NCBI RefSeq assembly: GCF_963855985.1
Contig: NC_087095.1
Span: 14,518,001 to 14,582,000 of the forward strand
Direction: 5' to 3'
Length of the DNA: 64,000 nt
Origin: Ostrinia nubilalis
Lineage: Eukaryota > Arthropoda > Insecta > Lepidoptera > Crambidae
The position numbers were made by a program, and so were the translations under genes. Shown here piece after piece: positions 53,817 through 62,760 of this stretch (positions within the stretch are counted from its first letter, which is position 1; each line of letters opens with the position of its first letter). Below the pieces are notes generated by a model, which was given only the letters and a program-made list of their open reading frames with translations, had not been told where the DNA came from and ran no database searches.

Positions 53817-54055
53817 AATGAGACAAACTGATTTCCCTAACGCAGATCACCGTCTCGTCCTCCCCGAGCGAAACCGAAAATATTGACAATGCAGCGTCGA
53901 CCGAAACCGGTTTGGACGTGACCGGGTCTGGTCACTTGGTACTGGCTCTCAAACTTTTGGTAGCTCTTTTCTTAGGGGGCGATAAGAAGACAGTACATAT
54001 TGAAGAAAGTTTGCAAGAAAGTATAAATAATTAGGCAATATGACATGGATATGCT

Positions 54056-54200
54056 CGTAAACCTACAAGGTGGACCGACGCATCGTAAAGGTAGCAAGGA
54101 AGCGCTGGTTGCAGGCCGCTACCAATTGATCAACGTGGAAAGCATTGGGGGAGGCCTATGTTCAGCAGTGGACGTCCTATGGCTGAAATGATGATGATGA
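54056..54200 (+). repeat. RTE-like LINE tail inside tandem unit 1
   Basis: CTACAAGGTGGACCGACGCA through GCCTATGTTCAGCAGTGGAC to GGCTGAAATGATGATG, matching 35230-35365. A second copy lies at 54452-54600 in unit 2. Confidence 0.88.
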
Positions 54201-54451
54201 TGATGCTCGTAAATGAGACAATCTGATTTTCCTAAAGCAGACCACCGTCTCGTCCTCCCCGAGCGAGACCGAAAATATTGACAATGCAGCGTCGACCGAA
54301 ACCGGTTTGGACGTGACCGGGTCTGGTCACTTGGTGGTGGCTCTCAAACTTTTGGTAGCTCTCTTCTTAGGGGGCGATAAGAAGACAGTACATATTGGAG
54401 AAAGTTTGCAAGAAAGTATAAATAATTAGGCAATATGACATGGATATGCTC

Positions 54452-54600
54452 GTAAACCTACAAGGTGGACCGACGCATCGTAAAGGTAGCAAGGAAGCGC
54501 TGGTTGCAGGCCGCTACCAATTCATCAACGTGGAAAGCATTGGGGGAGGCTAATGTTCAGCAGTGGACGTCCTATGGCTGAAATGATGATGATGATATGA
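54452..54600 (+). repeat. RTE-like LINE tail inside tandem unit 2
   Basis: Same tail as unit 1 with TTCATCAACG for TTGATCAACG and GGCTAATG for GGCCTATG, and a slightly altered ATG tail. Confidence 0.88.
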
Positions 54601-54780
54601 TGATGCTCGTAAATGAGACAAACTGATTTTCCTAACGCAGATCACCGTCTCGTCCTCCCCGAGCGAGACCGAAAATATTGACAATGCAGCGTCGACCGAA
54701 ACCGGTTTGGACGTGACCGGGTCTGGTCACTTGGTAGTGGCTCTCAAACTTTTGGTAGCTCTTTTCTTAGGGGGTGATAA

Positions 54781-55411
54781 GCATTTTGGCAATGCAAACG
54801 TGCTTACTGATGAAAGAGCGGTTTGAAAATGTAAAAAATATCTACTGCAACTACAGAAAATATTTCCTTACATATGAAATGAAAAAATGATTACTAATAC
54901 CTAATGGTCATGGACAATGGACATGCGTTTGTTCAAAAATATTTTTGCGACAACTGGAAGCTTATATCTATTTCTAAAATCAAATCTCAGGTCGATTAAA
55001 TTAGATGAAAATATAATCCGATGATGCTACTATTTTGCCTACTTAATAGCCTACAGTTAATTGAAAAATAATAGAGTTTATGAAACTTTTTATGGATGTG
55101 TTCAGTGTGAATGGTGTCAAATAAATATCTCTTGATTTCTGCCCCAAGTTCAATCAAACTTCCTACAGATAGTGCACAATCTTCGACAGTTTGAAAACCA
55201 GCGTGAACCAATGAACCGTTGGAAGTGCAGCCTGTCGCCCAACCGGCGATCTCGAGCAAATTCGACGAATGTCATCGAAAGGACCGTGAACGTGACCACA
55301 GCCTGAGCTATGCTCGCGTTTAACACACCCTATATTACCTGAGTTACAAAAGGGTTGCTTCATGCGTGGATAAAGGTATGTAGCGATATTGGTTACCGTG
55401 TAGTTTGTTTC
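54781..55411. other. Unassigned; weak minus-strand exon candidate
   Basis: On the minus strand 55330-55000 is GC-richer than its flanks, and a frame reads LEIAGWATGCTSNGSLVHAG and then SVGSLIELGAEIKRYLFDTI. An alternative frame of the same DNA reads a hydrophobic ASIAQAVVTFTVLSMTFVEF. Neither is recognised as a family. It could be an exon, a transposase relic or chance. Confidence 0.3.
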
Positions 55412-57331
55412 TAACGCCCGTATTCACAAACATTACACATTAGGGTGGAGCGAAAATTTTTTTTTGACATTTGCGTTTGTGAATACCTTTTAAAAGTTGC
55501 ATCTTGTTGCAACGGTTACGAGAAAAATAATAAAAAAAATATTGCGACCATTTTTTAGCCCTCTACTGGCTTTTGAATATTTCATAAAAATTAAAAAATA
55601 GGACTTTATTGCAAAAATCATAAATTACCTTAGAATAGGTTTTATTTAATAAATAATATATTTTTGTAACTTTAAATATAATATACATCGTAAAAAATAG
55701 TTGTATATCATTATAAGCTTGTCATTAACATAAAACAATACATTATTAAAAGCGCCGATTATAAGCAAAATTCACAGTCAGCGCGTAACTTTGCAACTAG
55801 AACTGTTGACATCAGAATTAGTCCAGTTACCTATTTACTTCTTTCCACCTTTGTCTTATGTCTTTATCTTTAGTTAACTAGATATGAATCAAGTAGATAT
55901 TTCGTAATTGCGTTGTCTAATTTTATTGTTCCAGAGTCAAAATACAATCGAAAATAAGCACTCGTAGTGACCTATTTTAGGATCTCCTTATTTGTTTTGT
56001 ACCTTAATAAGTGTTACCACTGACACCTTTTTTTAATTAGATAGAGTGATTCAAGAGGAAGGTTTTTAAGTACATATAATAACATTGTACCTATGCAAAG
56101 CAGGGGCGGGTCGGAAATAAAAAAAATGTAGCCCGTTGTATTTCTCAAATTTTAGTCGAAACTAAGAGGAAAACTTCTTAGCCTGTTGTTACGATACAAC
56201 GAGTAAAACAATTGTTAAAGTGTTGTTCTAATAAGTATTCACATTTCATTCGCTTTCCATAACCAAAACAATCAGATAACTTCAACGCTAAACTACAACA
56301 ATGGAAAAAATGCATACAAAAATTACTTTTAGATAGTTTTCTTATAAATCTAGTAATTTGAGCACTTGTAATTGTCCAAAAGATGAGAAGTAACATTTTA
56401 GAAAGAGCATTTTCACTAGATTAGAAACGTTATAGAAAAATAGCAACAGGAGCTTTAGATCAGATCAAGCTAAGCAAGACTGAAACTGATTACATTATTA
56501 AAGTCTTTGGAATCAAATGTTAAGAAAATTATTGAACGAGCTATTCAAAGAGTCACGTTTTTTGCACACCCTAAGCATCTTTTGTTTGCTTTGATGTACT
56601 ATGAAAAATAATTATGTATATCAGAGAGCTTGAGACAAATAATGGCAGCTAGAAAAGATAACAAAGTACCTGGAGTATTAGAGCATTCAAAAATCCGAAG
56701 TTAACCTTTAATTGATATTAATTAATTTTAAAATAGTGAATGTTTCTAAACCAGAAAGATTTCATTATATTGCTAATTTAAGACAATTGAATGAGCAATA
56801 TAATGACATCTTTCAATACCAATAGAATTGCAATGTTCAAAATAAAAATTTAAAAAATGTCAATTTTGTGATTTTTCCGTATATTTTTTTAGTTATTTCT
56901 AATAGTGATTTTTCGAATAAAACTTTTTTATTTATAAAATTTAATTTTTATTTACAAAACACCTTTAAATTAATTCTATTTTCATTGTTCTGTTGAATAA
57001 TACACAGATTTTAGAAAATTGCCATACCTACAATAAAAAATAATTAAATTAAAACGACGGTAGAGGGCTAAAAAATACATTTTAAAAATAAAATAAAAAT
57101 ATCCTTGTTATTATCTTGCTCTCATGCAACTTTTAGCAGGTATTCAAGTTCGTTTACGTAACTTTTTTTTTTAACCATACAACGACGCTCCACCCTATTA
57201 CACATACTGAGGTCTCACAGAACTCGTGGACGCACAGGGTGACACACGAACCAATTTATTACAGAGGTCCATTCAACGCTGTGCGTCTGATTTGCTGCTT
57301 CACTAAGCATCGTTAGTGAATACGAGCGTAA
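55412..57331. mobile_element. TWA-flanked MITE family T1, copy C (split)
   Basis: Left part 55415-55440 (CGCCCGTATTCACAAACATT), right part 57198-57328 ending, complemented, CGCTCGTATTCACTAACGAT, with TAA at 55412-55414 and 57329-57331. Inverted relative to copies A and B. Interrupted by a 1757-bp hAT-like element. Confidence 0.85.
55433..57205. mobile_element. hAT-like element, 1757 bp, nested in a MITE
   Basis: TTACACAT (55433-55440 and 57198-57205) is an 8-bp target duplication, the hAT hallmark. Perfect 12-bp TIRs TAGGGTGGAGCG. Subterminal arms also match over about 130 bp (GTTGCATCTTG-like words and CATTTTTTAGCCCTCTAC against ATTTTTTAGCCCTCTACC). The AT-rich interior has no long ORF. A short frame near 56541-56610 reads RAIQRVTFFAHPKHLLFALMYYE, possibly a transposase relic. 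Non-autonomous. Confidence 0.85.
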
Positions 57332-57542
57332 AACTTCTGTATTTTTGTCTTTTCTCATAGTATCACTATAAAATACAAGTTAACAATAAAGTCTATTTAT
57401 TATATTGTATGTAAGAGCTGAGATCACAGTTCTAGTGTCAGACTACGAGTAATTAAATAAGTAATCCTCAGGTACTTGGGCGCAGATTCAACAACAATAA
57501 CAAAAATAAATAAATATAGTCGTATTTGTGTCGACCAAACAA
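57332..57542. other. No gene recognised
   Basis: AT-rich spacer between two MITEs. Confidence 0.4.
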
Positions 57543-57665
57543 TAAGGCTGAGTTGCACCACCTAACTTTCACAGCCACTATAACGATAACCGGTGTTATT
57601 AGTATGGTGTTTGACAGATTTTTGACGTTTGTTAAAGCTAAAGAAAGATGGTGCAACTCAGCTTA
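57543..57665. mobile_element. 120-bp MITE family T5, copy 4
   Basis: TAA, GGCTGAGTTGCACCACCTAA, core ATAACCGGTGTTATTAGTAT and GACAGATTTTTGACGTTTG, end GGTGCAACTCAGC followed by TTA. Confidence 0.85.
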
Positions 57666-58154
57666 AATGAACACTAGTCCAGAAACGTTCAATATAAAAT
57701 TTGAAACCTTGTTATGCTTAAATCAACATAGTAAGCATCAATTCAAGTTCAAAAAGTGTGAGATCATATTTTCATAAAACATTGTACTCGTATGCTATTT
57801 ATGCTAGTAGATAATGCATTTGCTGCAGCAGCGTGATTTGCAGCATGCAACTGTGTCCCAGTACCTGGCGATCAGTCACAGTCGCTATCAAGTTGCCAAG
57901 TCAATTAGACGGTCATTTACATGATTCTACACGTAACGCAGCGAGCGTTCGCAGAAATTGCTGTGAACCCTAAACTTTGCTAACTCGGAGTTCAACTGAC
58001 TTTAACTGTTACAATATTAACCGAAGACTTCACAGTCTGTGTGTGTCAGGATTCTTAGAACCGACGTTTGGTTACATTGAAACAAAACAAGATAGTTTAC
58101 ATTTTATAATATCGACAGAAATAGTCTTAAGAATAGGTAACTTTACTCAATTTC
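57666..58154. other. No gene recognised
   Basis: Mixed composition with a less AT-rich part at 57830-57960. The 68-codon frame at 57977-58183 runs into the next MITE. Confidence 0.4.
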
Positions 58155-58276
58155 TAAGGCTGGGTTGCATCATCTTACTTTAAATTTCACAAACGTCAAA
58201 AATCTGTTAAACTCCATACAAAAAGCACCGGTTATCGTTATAGTTACGGTCAAAGTTAGGCGGTGCAACTCAGCCA
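58155..58276. mobile_element. 120-bp MITE family T5, copy 5 (inverted)
   Basis: TAA, GGCTGGGTTGCATCATCTTA, complementary core CACCGGTTATCGTTATAGTT, end GGCGGTGCAACTCAGCC. The right flank is AAT, so the duplication is imperfect. Confidence 0.82.
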
Positions 58277-58329
58277 ATTTTTGGTGCAACTTTATAAAAT
58301 TTTCTCACAAGAACCTTCCCCTGACAAAA

Positions 58330-58415
58330 ACACAATAAAAAAGAATCAGTCCAGCCGTTCATGCGTGATGCGATGAACAAGGGAAATAAACATTCATTTT
58401 TATAATATACCTAAT
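58330..58415 (-). repeat. Helitron/SINE-like end fragment
   Basis: AATCAGTCCAGCCGTTCATG then AACAAGGGAAATAAACATTC and ATTTTTATAATATA resembles the 5' end (in minus orientation) of the small Helitron at 13330-13511. No CTAG partner. Confidence 0.5.
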
Positions 58416-58431
58416 AGATTTATATTATAGA

Positions 58432-58631
58432 CTAGCTTTTGCCCGCGGCTTCACCCGCGTGAAATTTAGTTTGTCACAGATCGTCATAAATTATAGCCTA
58501 TATGTTATAAACAATAACACTGTAAAGTTTCAACAAAATCCGTTCAGTAGTTTTTGCGTGAAAGAGTAACAGACATCTAGACATCATGACATTCAGACAT
58601 CCAAACTTTCGCCTTTATAATATTAGTAGGA
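58432..58631 (-). mobile_element. Small Helitron, minus strand
   Basis: CTAGCTTTTGCCCGCGGCTT at 58432 is the complement of a CTAG end with a GC hairpin (CCGCGGGC). At 58631 the complement starts TCCTACTAATATTATAAAGG. 200 bp. The middle has AAAATCCGTTCAGTAGTTTT. The 5' flanking base is T on the minus strand rather than the expected A. Related to the fragment at 715-878. Confidence 0.75.
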
Positions 58632-58964
58632 AAAGTATAATATAATTTATAATAATAATAAACCATTATTCCAGAGGTGACTACCAAATAAACAGCCGAA
58701 ACCTTTCATGTGCTTAATAACCATTAACACGTTTTATTTCGCGCACATTTCAATAATTTTCGTTAAAAGATTTAGCCATAAAAATGTTTCAGCATCAATC
58801 GGAACACTGATTTAGGGGTAAGATTTCATTTGCACGAATGTACAAAATTAGTTTATTGTAATTTGTGTTTCGACAGCGGCTGCGTTCATTTATTTATAGA
58901 TATACGAGAAATATTGCGTATGCGAACGCTAAAAAAATACAATCTCATACCCGCTTCACCACAC
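58632..58964. other. No gene recognised
   Basis: AT-rich. Confidence 0.4.
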
Positions 58965-59088
58965 TAACCCCCTTACTAATAAAACTTACACGCTCGTTGA
59001 TCAGTGTTTTAAAGTGACGTTTAGTATGGAAATGTCATTTTAAAACAGTGATCAACAACTGTGTAACTTTTTATTTGTAAGGGGGTAA
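58965..59088. mobile_element. TAA-flanked MITE (T7)
   Basis: TAA (58965-58967), CCCCCTTACTAATAAAACTT..ACAC; right arm complement CCCCCTTACAAATAAAAAGT..TACAC, TAA (59086-59088). The arms continue through GTTGATCAGTGTTTTAAAGT and its near complement, so most of the 118 bp folds back. Confidence 0.85.
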
Positions 59089-59320
59089 GAATATAGGACT
59101 TAACAGTTTTCTAAAAAAAAAAAGTGTTTTTTGTCAATCGTTACGTCATATTAGCTGTAGAGGTATGTATAGTTGTTAATGTTACACAGCAGGATAAAAT
59201 GAAAAGGATGGTGGAAAGTTTGTAAAAAAAAATATATCTCTCAGCTCAATACTTACTCAATACTCAGGTATTCACCTACCGAAATGATAACCATGCATGC
59301 TACAGATTGAATATTTATTA
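59089..59320. other. No gene recognised
   Basis: AT-rich spacer. Confidence 0.4.
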
Positions 59321-59327
59321 TGGATGG

Positions 59328-59465
59328 CTTCATCATCATATTTATCATCATCAGCTCACTAAGCCGATCCGGCAATCTCTAATTTACCAGAGGGAAAATT
59401 AATGTAGGATTTGGCCAACACTCCCCACGCTGCGGCGTTTGCCAGACGGTTTGAGGTGGCCCTGA
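59328..59465 (-). repeat. LINE tail, minus strand, different family
   Basis: The complement contains CCGTCTGGCAAACGCCGCAG, CGTGGGGAGTGTTGGCC and ends GAGCTGATGATGATAA, an (ATG)n-type tail. Wording differs from the RTE tails elsewhere here. Confidence 0.55.
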
Positions 59466-59483
59466 TCTTAGCATATTTGTTCC

Positions 59484-59605
59484 TTATGCCCGTTTTCACC
59501 ATCAATCCATAATTTTTATGTGACCCCTATGGTATCACATAACAGGAATTTTGTTTACATAGGGGTCACTTAAAAATTAGGGATTGATGGTGAAAACGGG
59601 CATTA
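59484..59605. mobile_element. Hairpin MITE family T2, copy 2
   Basis: TTA (59484-59486), TGCCCGTTTTCACCATCAAT..GACCCCTATG, a 24-bp loop, and the complementary arm to GATGGTGAAAACGGGCA, TTA (59603-59605). 116 bp. Clean PIF/Harbinger-type target. Confidence 0.9.
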
Positions 59606-60309
59606 GTCTCTTTTAGAAGAAGAGTGGCAGAGTAGAGACTTTGCCACCACACGTTAAAATTATAAAAGCGGCGTTCATTTCCCCACAATGCTCCCGTGTG
59701 TTCCCGAACCCGTAGGCCGATCCGTCAGCTCAATTTGCGCGTTTGTATTTTTCCAAGCACTCGTACTCGAATTGCCCTCATTTGTATGTCGGGCGTATTG
59801 ACGTTTCTGTTAAGTACGACCGACCGTTCGTTAACGTGCCTATTTCGGTGCCAGATGTAAAGGTACTTTGAACAAAGTTTTTTTATGTAACAGGAGTTTT
59901 TAGAGCTTTTATCGTGTAATGTTTTTAGTCACAAGTACACCCGGCAAATGGAAATTGTTACTATTTGCTCGTATAGTTAATGTAGCTCTTAGGTTTTAGG
60001 TTGTAAGCAAACCAATTTATAAAATACTGTCGAGTAGTGCTTTCAACTAAATTACGCGAGTATTACCATCATCATCATAATTAAATAATTTAGTGTCCAA
60101 TTCAGGATAAGAAATATCTCTAGCCAGACCTAGAGCCAGACCTAGAGGCCTAAAGTTCGCTTATTTCTACCTTAGTTGCGAGAAAAGTGCAATGGTTGGT
60201 AGTATTCTACTCTACGGTACTACTGTACGGATATTATAAAGCAAAAAAATCGTAGTCTCTGTTTCGCATTACGTTGTCTTATTTCAATAACATACTGAAT
60301 ATTTACTAC
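59606..60309. other. No gene recognised
   Basis: Includes a moderately GC-rich stretch (59690-59850) without an ORF and an (ATC)n-like run at about 60067. Unassigned. Confidence 0.4.
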
Positions 60310-61043
60310 TAAGGCTGAGTTGCACCACCTAACTTTAACGATAACTATGACGATAACCGGTGCGTTTTGTATGGAGTTGACAGATTTTTGGTAGGTATTC
60401 ACACAAATAATTTTGCTTATTACAGAAATGTAAATATTTTTTTTTTATTTGTAAACCCTGTTACTCTTTGTCAAAGCTGTTTACGTGACATTGGCGATAT
60501 CATGGTTCTCAATACCAAGACGTTGTTATAATAATTAACTTTTTAAAAAAATAAAACCGACTTCAAATGCGTGAACACAAAAAAAAACTAAAAATTAAAA
60601 ATATTGCGTATAAAAAAGTTCATCCCCAATTTTCCACCCTTGGGGGTGAAATATTTTCTTCAAATTCGCATGAAACCACCCTTTTGATAATACCTATTCA
60701 ACAAAAAAATAATCGTTCAAATTGGTTTATAATCGGCGGAGATATTGCGTATAAAAAAGTTCATCCCCAATTTTCCACCCTTGGGGGTTGTTTTTTCTAT
60801 TATTAAATTTAAATGGGACCACCCTTGAGGTATAATCTATACGCCGAAAAAAGATTTGTTCAAATCGGTTCATAATTGGCGGAGTTATCGCGTAACAAAC
60901 ATAGAAAAAAAAAAACATACGGGTCGAATTGAGAACCTCCTCCTTTTTTTGAAGTCGGTTGATAAAGGAAGAAGTAGAAGACACATTTTTGACGTTTGTG
61001 AAAGTTAAAGTTCTTACTTTAACTTTGGTGCAACTCAGCCTTA
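60310..61043. mobile_element. 120-bp MITE family T5, copy 6 (split)
   Basis: Left part 60313-60390 (TAA, GGCTGAGTTGCACCACCTAA..GACAGATTTTTG); right part about 60983-61040 (ATTTTTGACGTTTGTGAAAG..TTGGTGCAACTCAGCC), TTA. About 590 bp of other sequence, including the CCGACTTC-ended repeat, separates the halves. Confidence 0.8.
60553..60960. mobile_element. Repeat with AAAACCGACTTCAAA ends
   Basis: AAAACCGACTTCAAA at 60553 and TTTGAAGTCGGTT at 60948-60960 form a short inverted pair. From memory, this GAAGTCGGTT ending is common in insect dispersed repeats. A 141-bp internal unit (ATATTGCGTATAAAAAAGTT..CATCCCCAATTTTCCACCC) is present twice, from 60601 and 60742, and a third decayed GGCGGAG(T/A)TAT..GCGTA start is at about 60878. 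Confidence 0.72.
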
Positions 61044-61151
61044 GGGTGGGTTGCACCATCTTACTTTGACAGTAACTATGACGATAACCGGTGCTTTTTT
61101 TATGGAGTTTGACAGATTTTTGTTAAAGTAAGATAGTTCAACCAAGCCTTA
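61041..61151. mobile_element. 120-bp MITE family T5, copy 7
   Basis: TTA shared with copy 6, GGGTGGGTTGCACCATCTTA, core ATAACCGGTGCTTTTTTTAT and GACAGATTTTTG, end GTTCAACCAAGCC, TTA (61149-61151). Directly adjoins copy 6. Confidence 0.82.
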
Positions 61152-61452
61152 GACTTTCAGCGAAGCAAATATTGTGTTTATAAAATTTGAGGTCTGAGAG
61201 GAGTCAAAAACTTTTCCCGATACCAAAATAACATAATTATTTTGTTACCGTTTTCTCAGTTACAATACTATTTTCACAGCTATTCGCTGTTATTGTGCTT
61301 TATCGAAACTTTTAATTGGCTTTCCTATTAATTACTGTATTTCGAACTAGCTGAAAAGTTTGTTCCCCGCTGTGAAAAAGGAAACGGTGCTTTTTTCACG
61401 ACTTTTCATTGTTAATTAACAACGATACCTACGAATATGTAAAATTATCAAG
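61152..61452. other. No gene recognised
   Basis: AT-rich. Confidence 0.4.
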
Positions 61453-61746
61453 TTTTTTATCCACGACGGAAGCTCTTGGCCTGAATCTCACCTGATGGAA
61501 AGTGATGATCAGGCCCAAAATGGAAGATGGAAGTGAGCTTCACCCGGTATCCTCAACCACAGAGGAACTATCTTAACTCTAACTGCCTGAACACAACAAT
61601 GCTGTTAACAATATTGTTATACAGACTTAGGTAAGATGATGGTAGCTAGCCAGGCTGACTTAGAATAAGCCCTACCAAAACCGACCAGAAAAATCTTCCC
61701 CCACTGGGAATGGAACACGGGACCTCTAGGTCAGAAGCAGGTAGTC
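61453..61746 (-). mobile_element. tRNA-derived SINE, decayed head
   Basis: Same order as the SINE at 15264-15592 (ATCCACGACGGAAGCTCTTG, GTGAGCTTCACCCGGTATCC, GGTAGCTAGCCAGGCTGACT). The B-box is mutated (complement GTTCCATTCC in place of GTTCGATTCC), and the head breaks off at 61746 where a MITE begins. Not expected to be transcribed from its own promoter. Confidence 0.85.
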
Positions 61747-61958
61747 TTAGGTCCAGAACAGACGGTGAAACGCAATTGCAACGAAACTGCAACTTTCTGA
61801 TGATTCTTATGAATGAAACTGAAACTGAAAGTTTCAAACTGGTCGCGTCATATATGGTCTCTCAACGGACGCTATGGCAGAAACTTAGATGCAACTCAAA
61901 AGTAACTAGCAGTTGCAGTAACGTTGCAGTTGCGTTTCACCATGTGTTCTGGGCCTAA
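61747..61958. mobile_element. TIR MITE (T8) in or beside SINE head
   Basis: GGTCCAGAACAGACGGTGAA..ACGCAATTGCAACG from 61750; right arm complement GGCCCAGAACACATGGTGAA..ACGCAACTGCAACG to 61955. Flanks are TTA and TAA. 206 bp, TIRs of about 35 bp. The 82-codon ORF at 61710-61958 is produced by the arms. Confidence 0.85.
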
Positions 61959-62500
61959 GGATGAATATCAATCAGCTATTCGGGCTAGAGTGATTCAGGA
62001 TAGCGTGCTTTCGGGGTAACAATATTAGGAATAGCGTTCTTTCGGGGTATAGTGAATTGGGGTTCTGTTTTTCGGAATTATGAATCACAGCCAGACTATG
62101 ACTGTTATCGTATAAGATAAAATAAACTCACAACCCCGGTGTCAGATTTTATATGCATCCATTCTATTTTGACATTGCTCATTATTAAAAATGCTGTCGT
62201 CAGATGAAACTAAAAATTCAAAAGTAGGTCAGCGATTTGGGATGTTATACCATAATAACTTTTATCCTTAGAAGCAAATGACACAAATTTTTCATCTGCA
62301 TCAATGAAGCACTACCCAACTTTTCTTATTTAAAATAACTCATACATGTCTTGTACAGCACATCAGACTATAAATTTATGTTGGAAAATAGCCTGTATTA
62401 CAACTACTTAAGAAACCACTGTATAACTCGACGTGCTCTCGTCCGTACTGGCTGTGAGTCCCCAACTCCTTTAATTCGACGTAAGAGTTTTTAATCCGTT
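61959..62500. other. No gene recognised
   Basis: AT-rich; a short direct repeat of GCGT(G/T)CTTTCGGGGTA words at about 62004-62046. Confidence 0.4.
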
Positions 62501-62604
62501 GTTGGGCGCCTTCCAAGGATTCAGATGTGCGGAGTCAGCGTCGACATGGCTCGCCACGAAGATAATGAAGAATGGTATGGTAGCTTCACTACGAGAGGTC
62601 AAGA

Positions 62605-62760
62605 TAAGATACTACCACCCTACTATTCGACGTCATCGTAAAAGTAGCAGGAAAGTACTGGATTAAAGCCCCTACCAACCGGGAAACATGGAAAGCGTGG
62701 ACAGGCCTATGTTCAGCAGTGGACGTCCTATGGCTGAGATGATGATGATGATGATGAAGA
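62605..62760 (+). repeat. RTE-like LINE tail fragment
   Basis: GACGTCATCGTAAAAGTAGC, CCTACCAACCGGGAAACATG and GGCCTATGTTCAGCAGTGGA lead to TGGCTGAGATGATGATGATG. A diverged copy of the 35-kb RTE end, with an (ATG)n tail. Antisense poly-His ORFs are artefacts of the tail. Confidence 0.82.

Larger units (their letters stand above)
53817..54780 (+). repeat. Tandem array of 395-400 bp units with RTE tail
   Basis: AATGAGACAA(A/T)CTGATTT(T/C)CC starts units at 53817, 54212 and 54612. Each unit contains CACCGTCTCGTCCTCCCCGA, GACGTGACCGGGTCTGG and TTAGGGGG(C/T)GATAAG. The two complete units continue through an RTE tail ending GAAATGATGATGATG. The third stops about 170 bp in. Units differ by a few substitutions and by ATG-repeat length. 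Confidence 0.92.
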
